A model generated the notes under the pieces. That model saw only the letters and a list, made by a program, of their open reading frames with translations. It ran no database searches and was not told the DNA's origin. 64,000 nt of DNA from Pseudobdellovibrionaceae bacterium (GTDB taxonomy: Bacteria > Bdellovibrionota > Bdellovibrionia > Bdellovibrionales > JAGQZY01). Shown piece by piece: positions 8,959 to 18,600 of the stretch. The DNA is taken from the NCBI GenBank assembly GCA_020635085.1, contig JACKAL010000007.1, positions 32,171 to 96,170 on the forward strand, read 5' to 3'. The translations under genes were made by a program, and so were the position numbers. Within the stretch, counting starts at the first letter, position 1, and each line of letters starts with the position of its first letter.

Positions 8959-9947
8959 TAACTCTCCTCATGGGGATAAATAAGCGGTGTCTCTCCCGAC
9001 GCCATTATCCCCAGATCAAAACATTGAAACTGATTTTTTTGAATCAGCTCCCTTGCTTTTTCTTTTTGCTCAGAAGGTAAAATCACAACGAGTCCAATTC
9101 CACAATTAAGTGTTTCCAACATTTTGCGATGACTCATTCCCGTGCGCTTTTGTACTTCTATGAAGGGCGCAGGCCATTGCCAATCCTTGAGTTTAAGCGA
9201 GAGGCCTGAGGGAATCACACGCGGGATGTTTTCCATTCCACCTCCGGTGATGTGAGCCACCGCATGCACACCTAACGGCAAAAGATCTTGCACAAGAGGA
9301 CTATAAAGGGCTGTTGGTTTTAAAAGCTCATCTTTCCACTGATCGAGATCGTTAGCAAAAACTTTGCGCAGCAATGAAAAACCATTGCTATGAAAACCGG
9401 AACTGGCAACACCAAGCACAGCATCTCCCGCTTTTACGCGCTCAGGACCGAGAATATTTTTTCTGTCCACCACTCCGACAGAAAATCCTGCACAGTCGAA
9501 ATCATTGTTATGATACACTCCCGGCATCTCTGCCGTTTCGCCACCCACAAGCTGAGCACCGACAAAATCACAAGCTTTACGCACGCCTGCAAGAAACGGT
9601 TTTGCTTGTTCCAGTTGTAATTTTCCTGTCGCATAGTAATCGAGAAAAAATAAAGGTTGGGCTCCACAGCAAGCCAGATCGTTCACACACATGGCAACCA
9701 GATCTTGGCCAACGCCTTCGTAAGATGCAAACTGCACTGCCAATTTGACTTTTGTCCCCACACCATCCGTCGAACTCACCAGGCATGGTTCTTTGTACTC
9801 TGGAAAATCAAATCTCATGATCGAGGCAAATCCGCCCACGCCCGAAATGACTTTATTCGCGTGAGGTCCTTTCGATTGGGTTTCTTGAATCCAATCAACA
9901 AATTGGTCGCCCTTTTCTACGTCGACACCGGATTGCTTGTAATCCAA
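8958..9947 (-). CDS. purM: AIR synthetase (FGAM cyclo-ligase)
   Basis: PurM closes the imidazole ring of AIR using ATP. The 329 residues include the ATP/metal loop DGVGTK at 61-66, GGETAEMPG, and the late GGGMENIPRV motif. The start codon is TTG at 9947, chosen because GAGGAGGG lies four to five bases upstream and the family N-terminus begins there (YKQSGVD). It is the first gene of the operon that runs to purF. purD, purE/K and purH are not in this window and must be elsewhere. Confidence 0.96.
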   Translation of the reverse strand: MDYKQSGVDVEKGDQFVDWIQETQSKGPHANKVISGVGGFASIMRFDFPEYKEPCLVSSTDGVGTKVKLAVQFASYEGVGQDLVAMCVNDLACCGAQPLFFLDYYATGKLQLEQAKPFLAGVRKACDFVGAQLVGGETAEMPGVYHNNDFDCAGFSVGVVDRKNILGPERVKAGDAVLGVASSGFHSNGFSLLRKVFANDLDQWKDELLKPTALYSPLVQDLLPLGVHAVAHITGGGMENIPRVIPSGLSLKLKDWQWPAPFIEVQKRTGMSHRKMLETLNCGIGLVVILPSEQKEKARELIQKNQFQCFDLGIMASGETPLIYPHEES

Positions 9948-9982
9948 AGTCCCTCCTCAAAATCGTAACAATTTGTAGAACT

Positions 9983-10011
9983 TTTTTACTGTGTTCGGGC
10001 TATTAATTCAA
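9983..10011 (-). promoter_or_regulatory. Possible sigma70-type promoter of the purine operon
   Basis: On the minus strand, TTGAAT (10006-10011) and TAAAAA (9983-9988) are separated by exactly 17 bases, each matching four of six consensus positions. They lie about 35 bases upstream of the purM TTG, leaving a short leader with the ribosome site. No riboswitch or attenuator-like structure is obvious. The assignment rests on weak hexamers. Confidence 0.35.
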
Positions 10012-10195
10012 AAGATTATCCGGAAAACTTCAATGAATCCCACTATTTATGCGCTGCATTAATAAGCTCCAGGAGACGATCATTCTCTTGGATTTTCCTA
10101 CCCTTGGCACCCATTCCTAAGACGCGTCCTCATCAGCAAAAGAGGCCGCCAAGATAGCCTCAATTCTTTTTCGCGAATTTCCGATAGGATACTAG

Positions 10196-10972
10196 ATGTT
10201 AGCGCGTTCTCTATTCTTATTTATGGCCCTCTTTTTTGCCTCTATTGTAACCACACAGAGCGCTTGGGCACAATTCACCGAAGACGATGTTACGGCTGAC
10301 GACACCTACGACCCATTTGCCGACTATAGCGAATTTGAAGCCTCTGCTGACGAAGAGGCTGATATTCACTTTTTCCGCAATGGCCGCTTCTTTAACTTTG
10401 CCTTTATGCTTGGTGGACGTTTTTTTACCAGTACTCTCGGGCAACTCAATTCTCCAGCTCCGGTCTACGGTATGAATATGACCTATTTTTTCGATATTCG
10501 CACAGCTTTACAGGTCAGTTTCACTCACGGGGAACACAAATTTAACTTGAACTCAGGAACAAACAGCGATGGCGATTACCCAGGACTTTCTGGAAATAAT
10601 GCCCTCACTTCGATCAGTATCGACATGAAGTATTACTTTAATACAGCCAACATCACCCGTGGATTTGCTGATCTTAATCCTTACATCATTGGTGGTTTTA
10701 GCGTAAACCACCGCACCATCAAGTTCGCTGCTGAAGATGTTCTGATCAAAAGTAGTCCAAATGGAGTGCAGTTGGGTGCAGGCTTAGAGGTTCCCATTGC
10801 ACGCAATAAAATGTATTTGGCCTTTCAGGCCATGTATAATTATGTCAACTTCCCAGATGAGAACGAACAAATCCAAACAACAGAGTCTGGTCTCCAAACA
10901 CAACACCCCACCCATGTTTACCCCCGGGGGGATTTCGTGGAAGGCTACTTGATTTTAGGAATTAATTTCTAA
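10196..10972 (+). CDS. Outer-membrane beta-barrel protein
   Basis: This 258-residue protein has a Sec signal peptide (residues 1-25, cleavage after AWA). An acidic segment rich in Asp, Glu and Tyr follows (about 27-56). The rest has the alternating aromatic and polar pattern of a small outer-membrane barrel and ends in Phe (LILGINF), the usual barrel-assembly signal. Glycine-rich turns such as LGGRFF, IIGGF and QLGAGLEVP fit strands of an OmpA/OmpW-sized barrel. AGGA lies six bases before the ATG. I cannot name the family. It is divergent from the purine operon, with about 250 bases between. Confidence 0.8.
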   Translation: MLARSLFLFMALFFASIVTTQSAWAQFTEDDVTADDTYDPFADYSEFEASADEEADIHFFRNGRFFNFAFMLGGRFFTSTLGQLNSPAPVYGMNMTYFFDIRTALQVSFTHGEHKFNLNSGTNSDGDYPGLSGNNALTSISIDMKYYFNTANITRGFADLNPYIIGGFSVNHRTIKFAAEDVLIKSSPNGVQLGAGLEVPIARNKMYLAFQAMYNYVNFPDENEQIQTTESGLQTQHPTHVYPRGDFVEGYLILGINF

Positions 10973-11128
10973 GAACCCGCCCCCTAAATTATTCTTGCAC
11001 GAATCCTTGCAAACACATACGCCGCTTCTGATCTGAGATGAGTTTTTGACACGCTCTATGCCAAAATAAACAATTGACACACCAATCGACAAAAAGGAAC
11101 TTGGTAGCTTATGGCAAAGGGGTGCTTC

Positions 11129-11590
11129 ATGAAACAAATAGCAATTATTTTCGCGCTACTTTTTTTGACAAATCTGACTTTTGCAGACTCCGCATTAGAA
11201 AAAGAGAAAACAGAATCGCAAAAATTTATCGACAAAGAAGCAAAGATGGCTAAAACGGAACAAACCCTTTCCGGATTACTTTATCGCCCCGTTAAAGAGG
11301 GAAATGGTGCTTACCCTGGCGCCACTGACACTGTTACGGTGGAATATAAAGGAACATTGAGAACCGGCAAGGTTTTCGATGCATCTCCTAAAAGCCAACC
11401 GGCATCTTTTCCATTAAATGGGGTTATCCCTTGTTGGACAGAAGCTCTTAAAAAAATGCGCGTTGGTGGAACGGCTATTATCATTTGCCCCTCTAGCATT
11501 GCTTATGGTGATCGCGGCGTGGGCCAAGACATTGTTGGCGGTGCCGCCTTAAAGTTTGAAGTGAAACTCTTAAACACCAAAGCATTTTAA
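11129..11590 (+). CDS. Exported FKBP-type peptidyl-prolyl isomerase
   Basis: The chosen ATG at 11129 follows AAGGGG by about seven bases and gives a clean signal peptide (MKQIAIIFALLFLTNLTFA). An in-frame ATG at 11111 would add six residues before it. The mature protein has a short charged helical stretch, then one FKBP domain with the family landmarks VTVEYKGTLRTGKVFDAS, the VIPCWTEAL segment and IAYGDRG. It is 153 residues with one domain, like the C-terminal half of FkpA or Mip. It should assist folding in the periplasm. The usual active-site Trp segment VIPGW reads VIPCW here, a small variation. Confidence 0.88.
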   Translation: MKQIAIIFALLFLTNLTFADSALEKEKTESQKFIDKEAKMAKTEQTLSGLLYRPVKEGNGAYPGATDTVTVEYKGTLRTGKVFDASPKSQPASFPLNGVIPCWTEALKKMRVGGTAIIICPSSIAYGDRGVGQDIVGGAALKFEVKLLNTKAF

Positions 11591-11739
11591 ACTGTGCCGC
11601 TCCACTGAGCGGCCATAACACACCTTAAAAATGCAAATCCCTGTATGCTTAAACAAACCTCAGGCCATGACGCTGTCACGACCTGTGTAGTTCCGGAAGA
11701 GAGCTTACAAACGCTGTTAGAACTCCAGAGTCAAAATTT

Positions 11740-13203
11740 CTACTTCTGAATTTCAGGAAGTTTAATCTTATAATCTTTCGATTTAGAAAAATTACGCATT
11801 GATTTATCCAGTTGCATATTAAAATCGTAATTCCCACCATTTGCCATTTTGCGATAACGTAAGTAATCTTCTTTGGTTAAGAACCCTAAACCTGGAGCTG
11901 ATGGATGAACTTGATTATTTTTATCCACCGGTAAACCAAAATTCATACCAGAGGCTGCATGACAGCCCAGACACGAACTTTTGATATTATCCACCGGGCC
12001 ATTCAGACGTGTCTTATCGTAGGGAAGTTCTGTTATACCGTCAGGACGGTGATTATTATTCGCTCCAGCGAAAATAATAGACTCACCCACATCCAAACCA
12101 TACTGTAACCCCACCGGTCTCATATGTCTTAAAGCTTCGGGAATTTTCATATCATCCAAAAACTCATTATGGTAATTCGGATCAAAATAAAATGTCGTCA
12201 TCACCCAATTTTTTAAATCATCTTGGGTGCCTATCAATCGGCTATCACGGAGTCCAATATCCATCTGCACATGAGCCACATTTGCAATGTGGCGTATGCT
12301 ATCTTTGCGATCATGACTGACGTGAGCAAACCAATTATACGCCTTCACTTCACTATTCTTTCCACTCCCTGTCCACTCGCCCGCCATGGCCTTATCCCAA
12401 TCCGGCATTGTGTTAAACAGGAGCTTAAACGAAACCGCTCCATCTCCCGCATCAAACACGGGTTTTCTTTCGCGCATTTGCTGAATCATGTGCTCTTCGG
12501 TAAAAAAGGTATCGTAGTTTTGGCAAACATTTTGATTAAAAAATGCCAATCCCCAGGTCACGGCATTTTCACCGCGTTCAATCTCTTCGGGGACATTATG
12601 ATAAACAGATGTATTGCGAATCGGAAATTCTTTGGTAAGCCCATGAATGGCTTCTCGTCCTTTTTCGGTAATATTTAACCACGGGGTGTGGCACCATGTG
12701 CGATAGGAGTTCTCGCGAAATTGATTTTCTAAATCGGTTTTATTTTCCGTGCGATCTTGATCAAACCAACCTTCATAGACATAACGCTGAAGAATTTTTG
12801 ACAACAGCTCCGCTTGTACGGAATCGCGAACATCAATATTTTTATCAAGCCACGGCAATTTGACCAAATCGCCTTTGCCCAGTCGACCTGCTTTTTTCAG
12901 TTTTTCAAACTCCTCTTTCGATTTAAAGTTCATGAGTGGCCTAAAGGATTTTAATTGTGATTTATGAGCCTCATCCAAATCATGCTGAAACATAATCGGG
13001 TGAACAGTTTTTTGTTTATTGGGATCTTTTTTTCGATTGAATGCTATTGGTTCCAAAACATCGATATTGACAAAACCATTCTCGAAGGTGTCTGGCGGGT
13101 AGTTCACCCCATTTTCCTCATTAGAGGCGAGATCGCGCGTACTCATTGTGGCACAACTCATAAATACAAGACTAAATGCAAAAGCAGTTACTATTCGTTG
13201 CAT
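11740..13203 (-). CDS. Mono-haem c-type cytochrome lipoprotein
   Basis: This 487-residue protein has a lipobox (VFMSC, cysteine at about residue 17), so it is a membrane-anchored periplasmic protein. A single haem-attachment motif, CLGCH, lies at 411-415. The long region before it is rich in Trp, His and Asn and includes WFAHVSHDR and VGLQYGLDVGES. I do not recognise a named family for that part; similar large cytochrome lipoproteins are predicted in Bdellovibrio-like genomes. Possible distal ligands cannot be chosen by eye. GGGGGA lies about nine bases upstream of the ATG. It converges on the FKBP gene and appears to be a single-gene unit. Substrate and electron partner are unknown. Confidence 0.82.
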   Translation of the reverse strand: MQRIVTAFAFSLVFMSCATMSTRDLASNEENGVNYPPDTFENGFVNIDVLEPIAFNRKKDPNKQKTVHPIMFQHDLDEAHKSQLKSFRPLMNFKSKEEFEKLKKAGRLGKGDLVKLPWLDKNIDVRDSVQAELLSKILQRYVYEGWFDQDRTENKTDLENQFRENSYRTWCHTPWLNITEKGREAIHGLTKEFPIRNTSVYHNVPEEIERGENAVTWGLAFFNQNVCQNYDTFFTEEHMIQQMRERKPVFDAGDGAVSFKLLFNTMPDWDKAMAGEWTGSGKNSEVKAYNWFAHVSHDRKDSIRHIANVAHVQMDIGLRDSRLIGTQDDLKNWVMTTFYFDPNYHNEFLDDMKIPEALRHMRPVGLQYGLDVGESIIFAGANNNHRPDGITELPYDKTRLNGPVDNIKSSCLGCHAASGMNFGLPVDKNNQVHPSAPGLGFLTKEDYLRYRKMANGGNYDFNMQLDKSMRNFSKSKDYKIKLPEIQK

Positions 13204-13435
13204 GCTGATTTTCCCCCGTTTTCTTTGAAACTCACTTCAACAAGTTGCCATATAAGAACGATGGCGAGACATGCCTTCATGCTACCATTTTTGATCCTAA
13301 ATTAAAGGGGGCTGAGGAATTGCCGACAAAGGTCTAGATTTAAGGAAAATTGCCCTGCATTAAAGAGGCCTATCCTAAGCGCCAAGCCGACATGGGCGTT
13401 GTAATGAATACCCCTAATTGGACTGTCGAAACATC

Positions 13436-13467
13436 AGCGCGTACTCAACTTAGAGTAAGTACGCGCT
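13436..13467 (-). terminator. Perfect 10-bp inverted repeat after the ankyrin gene
   Basis: AGCGCGTACT (13436-13445) and AGTACGCGCT (13458-13467) are perfect complements around a 12-base loop. The hairpin lies 34 bases past the stop of the ankyrin gene. On the minus strand no run of T follows it; on the plus strand TTTTATT follows. It could slow polymerase or protect the transcript end, but it is not a classic intrinsic terminator for the minus-strand gene. Confidence 0.45.
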
Positions 13468-13500
13468 CAATTTTATTAAGGTATATTCTAAATTTAAAAA

Positions 13501-14898
13501 CTATTTACACTTGGTGTTTGCCTGATGCTTAAGTAAAGCCACTTTCACGTCGTACATGGAATCACCCTGCACTTGATTTTTAACCAAACAGTATGGTGTT
13601 CTGCCAATAGCATCCGCAATGTTGACGTCGGCACCTAAGTCTATCAGTTTCAAAGCGGCGGCTGACTGTCGCATAAAAACAGCTGCAACCAATGATGTGC
13701 CCCCGCACAAATAGCCTGGGCTGCAAATTCCCGAAGGCGGCGGAGTGGCCAATTGATTGATTTTAGCACCATATTGAACCAACAAATCCACTCCATTGAC
13801 ATTCCCCGCAATGGCCGCTGCCATGAGAGGAAAATAAGAATATTCATCATGATTGGCATTTAGATTTGGATTACCACCTTGATCTAATAATTTTTTTAAA
13901 AGCCAATCCTTCGTATACGACAGGCTTTTAGACCCCGCACTGGCACTTAAAAGAGCGTATCCAGGATACTCATTTATATTTAAATTCAATCCTAACAAAT
14001 AATCTATCGCTGCTTGATTTTCTTTTACATTAAGAATTTCACTTCCACTGGACTGCTCTTTTCCATTTCGTTCAGATGACGACTTAAAAACATAATTAAG
14101 CGCATTAATATTTAGCGTTACTCCTTCACTGGCCTGATGTTCTTTTGTTACAGATTTTATATTTACACCCGTTTGAACCCATAGTTTTAATCGGTCTACG
14201 GAAAGGACTTTACGCGATAGCTCAAGCTTAAAAAAATCATTCGGCTGAGCAGAATCCAAAGTAAAATCCCACTGTGCATACAAATTATTTACAAAATCAT
14301 CGGGTAAACTTTTAAGCGACTCTGATAAAGCGCTGACAACGCTGCCTTTACCATCCTTATCGGAAGATCTTACATTATATACATTTGCACCATTATCTAT
14401 GAGAACTTGCGCATTCTCTGCCTTACCCTGATAGATAGCTAGCCCCAATGGAGTATAAAATTGCATATAATCAAGCCCTGGTCGCTGCTCTAAACTGGCC
14501 GTGGATTTTTTTATTAATATTTTTAAAACTGCCGGGGTGGATTGTGAAGCAGCTTGAGCTAAAGCTGTATATCTACTTGCCGGAAGAGCTTGGCATGTAT
14601 GATAGGAGACTAAATCAGGATCAACGCCAGACTGAGCCAGCAACAGGGCCACATCTGCTTGTTTAGCGGCGATGTCAAATGCAGATCGAGTGGAGTAACA
14701 CTCATTTTCTAAATGCTTACACATGGAGTTAACATCATCGCCATTTTGTAAGGCACTTTTAACTTTATTTACATCAATTGGATACTCCTGTACGGCCTTA
14801 CACAAAGCATTGTCTTGAGCAAGAGCGAATGCTGAACACAACACACTACTGGCAAAAACAAAAAGTATCTTCTGGGTTAATTTTTGATTTTTATACAT
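13501..14898 (-). CDS. Secreted ankyrin-repeat protein
   Basis: The 465 residues begin with a signal peptide (about 1-28, cleavage after ALA), so the ankyrin repeats act outside the cytoplasm. Ankyrin units are visible where TPLGLAIYQGK leads to LIDNGANV, where PLMAAAIAGN leads to LVQYGAKIN, and where SLVAAVFMR leads to LIDLGADVN. Weaker units lie between. Several cysteines (about 10 in the mature part) suggest disulfides. AAAGGA lies six bases before the ATG. Such proteins bind other proteins; no partner gene is adjacent. It reads away from the cytochrome b562-like gene at 15156. Confidence 0.85.
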   Translation of the reverse strand: MYKNQKLTQKILFVFASSVLCSAFALAQDNALCKAVQEYPIDVNKVKSALQNGDDVNSMCKHLENECYSTRSAFDIAAKQADVALLLAQSGVDPDLVSYHTCQALPASRYTALAQAASQSTPAVLKILIKKSTASLEQRPGLDYMQFYTPLGLAIYQGKAENAQVLIDNGANVYNVRSSDKDGKGSVVSALSESLKSLPDDFVNNLYAQWDFTLDSAQPNDFFKLELSRKVLSVDRLKLWVQTGVNIKSVTKEHQASEGVTLNINALNYVFKSSSERNGKEQSSGSEILNVKENQAAIDYLLGLNLNINEYPGYALLSASAGSKSLSYTKDWLLKKLLDQGGNPNLNANHDEYSYFPLMAAAIAGNVNGVDLLVQYGAKINQLATPPPSGICSPGYLCGGTSLVAAVFMRQSAAALKLIDLGADVNIADAIGRTPYCLVKNQVQGDSMYDVKVALLKHQANTKCK

Positions 14899-15116
14899 AA
14901 ATGTCCTTTCTCTAAAGTGGCTTTTTCTTACAAACTAGTCTTTGTTTCACACATGTATTTACTAAATATCAGCAGATTCGCACATTGATTTTATCTAAAA
15001 TGTATTCATGAAAATTTAGTTTTACTAAAAATATCTGTCTGTTTTTCACAAAAATACAATAGCCATAGAAATAAGAAACACCTAGGCTGCAAAGTACGAG
15101 GGGAGGAAAGGAACAC

Positions 15117-15153
15117 CTCCTTATCTCAAAATTATAAAATACTAAGGAGATAA
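15117..15153 (+). promoter_or_regulatory. Inverted repeat covering a ribosome-binding site
   Basis: TTATCTC (15121-15127) is the exact complement of GAGATAA (15147-15153), which contains part of the ribosome site AAGGAGAT of the gene at 15156. The overlapping CTCCTT (15117-15122) is also complementary to AAGGAG (15144-15149). Either pairing would hide the ribosome site. A third purine stretch, GGGGAGGAAAGG just upstream, could compete for CCTCC. This may be a translational switch or chance in a purine-rich leader. Confidence 0.4.
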
Positions 15154-15155
15154 CC

Positions 15156-15569
15156 ATGAAAACATTGACGACATTACTTTTCACGCTCACGCTCTCTTGT
15201 TTTGCTTTAGCGCAAACAACTCAAGCATTACCCACAACATTAAAAGGCACCATGAAAGCAATGTCTGCCAATCTGAAAACGATTTCAGTACAGGTAAAGA
15301 CTCCTCCCATCAAACCCACATCTGCAGATTTAGCCGATCAATTTGTTGAACTCACCCTACACTCAAAAACATTTACTCCTAAATCCATTTCTTCGTTGCC
15401 AAAAAATCAACAGGCCGACGCTACATCTCTCTACAATCAGATGTTAGATCACACAGCGGACTTAGGTGCTCAATTAGCTGTGGCCTTGCGCGCAAATGAT
15501 GCTGCCAAGGCAGCTGATCTCCTCAAGCAGTTACTTCAGGCAAAAACAGACGGCCATAATCAGTTTTAG
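15156..15569 (+). CDS. Periplasmic cytochrome b562-like protein
   Basis: This 137-residue protein has a signal peptide ending at ALA. The mature part aligns by eye with Escherichia coli cytochrome b562: LKGTMKAMSANLKTI matches LEDNMETLNDNLKVI, putting Met33 at the position of the haem ligand Met7. The last helix, with its charged run ending in GHNQF, matches the AYHQKY end, putting His134 at the ligand His102. Both axial ligands of the four-helix haem protein are therefore kept. It probably binds b-type haem non-covalently in the periplasm; the redox partner is unknown. It has a strong ribosome site (AAGGAGAT) that can be paired with upstream sequence. Confidence 0.72.
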   Translation: MKTLTTLLFTLTLSCFALAQTTQALPTTLKGTMKAMSANLKTISVQVKTPPIKPTSADLADQFVELTLHSKTFTPKSISSLPKNQQADATSLYNQMLDHTADLGAQLAVALRANDAAKAADLLKQLLQAKTDGHNQF

Positions 15570-15577
15570 TTTTTTTA

Positions 15578-15628
15578 GGTACGGACTTACTTGTGGGACA
15601 CATAGCGTCTCATATGTAAGTCCGTACC
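15578..15628. repeat. 51-bp palindromic repeat, copy 1
   Basis: The arms GGTACGGACTTAC (15578-15590) and GTAAGTCCGTACC (15616-15628) are perfect complements. The inner part also pairs mostly with wobbles, so the whole element folds into one long hairpin. A second copy in the same orientation lies at 19981-20031 with 49 of 51 bases identical. Copy 1 overlaps the end of the RND gene and encodes its last 13 residues and the stop. It has T residues on the left and none on the right, so it lacks the T tract of a terminator in the needed direction. It is best described as a REP- or MITE-like element. Confidence 0.9.
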
Positions 15629-18600
15629 GTTTACCGCTTCCTTCTGACTGCCAAAAATTACATAAAAGAGCGGCATCAAATACAATGTCGTAAACATGGC
15701 GCCGAAAAGACCTATAATAATCGCAATGGAAAATGGCTGCAAAATCTCATCCCCCTGGGACAGTCCGACGGCAATCGGGATAAATCCCGCCATCGCGGCA
15801 AGGTTCGTCATAAGAATGGGACGTAAACGATGCTTCATCCCTTCTTGTACGGCTTGTAAAAAATGAGTTCTATACTCTGCCCGTTCTTCGATGGCATAAA
15901 TCGCCATAAAACTATTCGCTACAGCGATTCCCGTCACCGAAATAAGGCCTGAAAAGGACGACACATCTAGTGGCACACCTGAGACCACAAGACCGACAAG
16001 TCCCACTAACGGAGGAATAATAGCACAGGCCACTAAAGACAAAGCGATCGCCACATTATTAGCAAAAAATAAGGACATTAAAAATATCAGCGCAAGCCCT
16101 ATTAAAAAAGCAATAATGAGTTCATCAAACGATTTTTGCTGGCTTTCGTATTCACCGGCAAGTTGAACGGCAATACCTGACTCCGCGTTTTCGGCTAAAA
16201 CTTTTTTGACATCTTTCATCACATTTCCTAAATCGCGATAACCAAGCTCTGCCGTAACAATTTTCACTGGGGTTCCATCAATATGCGTAGATTCCACTCG
16301 ATTAGACTGCGTCTTTATCTCACCGATATCACCTAGATGTCGCAACCCTCCTCGCGCTGTATAGAGTGGCAGTTTCTCTATGGAAGATTTTTTATCTGCT
16401 TCCTGTAACTTTAAGCGAATGGGTACCGTCTGCGCTCCCATCTGTATGGTACTACTATCCAAGGAAAACAACGCAAGCCTTGCTTCTTGCACAATGTCCC
16501 CCGGACTCATATCAATAACACGACTTAAAGTTTCGTTAATATGAAAAATAAGCTCTGGAGCAGGCGGTGTCTCATCCACGCGCACAGATTCTAGTCCTTC
16601 AATATGAGATAATTTTTCTACTAGACGATTTGCAAGATTATCGACATGTACTTCATCCTTACCACTTAAGTAAATAGCTACGGGTTTACCAGCTCCACTT
16701 AAATCATTAAGGCGATCTGGCAAAATTTGAAAAAAATCAAACTCGAAATTGGGAATAATTTTTTCGACATGCTCGGATATCTGATCGCGAAGCTCGAATA
16801 CAGATTTTTCTCGATGTGGCTTTAGCTTTACAATAATTTCGCCCAAATAAGGAGATTTATCAAAACTACCGAGCGACGTACCTGTTTTACGAATAAAAAA
16901 ATCGATCTCGGGAATTGTTTTTAAATACTTTTCTAATGGGCGTATGTGATCCACTGTCGACTGCAGACTTAAAGGATCATTGGCACGATAATCGATTACC
17001 ATGTCCCCTTCATCCCACTCCGGTAAAAACCCTGTTTTTGCCAATGGTAAAGCTATTAAGCCTAATAAAAAAAACAAATATATTCCCATCACATGTTTCT
17101 TGGGCTTTTGTAAAATCCATCTTAATGTTTTTAAATAAAACCTTCCTAAAGAAGATTCCTCAACCATCGACACCGTTTCCTTTTTGTCTTTATCAAACAA
17201 AAGGATCAATGAGGGTATAATAACAACTGCAATGACTAAGGAAATCATCAAGGCCGTACCATGAACATGGGCCATCGGAGAAAAGAACATTCCCGACACG
17301 CCCGAAAGAAGGCCAATCGGAGTAAACACCAGAGCAATCGTCAATGTACCAAAAAACATCGGCTTAACGACTGAGTTTAAAACATCCGCCAAGCGCTGGC
17401 TCATTGGTATTCCTGGTTCAGTTTTTTTCTTATGGTGGTAAAGCTCTAAAATAATAACCGTATTGTCTACAACAAGACCGATTGCCGCCGTTAACCCGCC
17501 GAGAGTCATCAGGTTGAGACTTAAACCAAGACCTTTCATAGCAATAAATGTAAATGTGGCAGCAAGTGGCATAACCACGAGAGCAAAGAGACTGTATTTA
17601 ACACTTCCTAAAAATACAAATGTCACAAACGCAATAATCGCCATTCCCAAAAGGAGATCATACAATACGGCGTTGGTGGCTGTATCGGTAAAATCATTTA
17701 AATCCCAACTGCGATAGCGAATATGGGGCTCTTTTTTAATTTCTCCACTTACTGCAGCCTTAACGGCCTTAGATGTTATACTTTGATCAATACCTTCTTG
17801 ATAAAAAACATCTAAGGCCACACACTCTGTACCATTGAGAGCCAAATCTTTATACTTCCATGCATCACGCAACTGAACTTGCGCCACATCTTTTAAATAA
17901 ACGGAACGGCCTAGGTGAGAGGACACCACCATCTGCTCCAAGTTCTTTCCACCATGAACTAGCTCTCCCCCGAAAGCCAACACCTCTTGGCCATCATGAT
18001 CTACCGGGCCAATAAAATCCACTACATTAGAAGTCAAAACACGATTGTTCACCATCGCCGCAGTCAGATTGTAATAGGCCATTTTTTGTGGATCTAACTG
18101 CACTTGATATTCGGGTTGTGCTCCCCCCAATACTTTGACATTAAAAACACCCGGCTGCACCAACACGATGGGCTTTAGTGTGTATTCTACATAGGAGCGC
18201 AAATCTTGCTCAGAAAATGTATCCGATGTAAAACAATACTCAGCTGCCGTAAACGCCGCCGCGGTAATGGGACGAATAGTAATTATCGCTGACGGGGGAA
18301 TAAGCGCACGCACTTCGGCAATTTTCGCATTCACTCGCTGCGTAGCTACTGTTACATCTTCGTTTTCTCTTAAAAAAATCTGAATATTGGAAAGCCCGCG
18401 ACTGGTCGAAGATTTCACCAAACGTACACCTGGCACAGAGCGGAGCTCTTTTTCTAAAACCGTTGTTACCCCCCACTCCATCATCGACAGAGGAGTAAAT
18501 CCCATATTCACGTCGACCACAATCCGTGGATAATTGACCTCGGGAAAGAGGCCTCGCGGTAGATTTAGAAAAATCTGGATACCAAGAATGGCAATAAAAA

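Noticed and set aside
11645..11749. A 34-codon ORF (MLKQTSGHDAVTTC...) on the plus strand after the FKBP gene.
   Set aside because: It has no ribosome site and runs into the 3' end of the convergent cytochrome gene; it is probably chance.
15578..15628. The palindromic repeat as an intrinsic terminator for the RND or cytochrome b562-like gene.
   Set aside because: The T run precedes the stem on the plus strand, and neither strand has a T tract after the stem.
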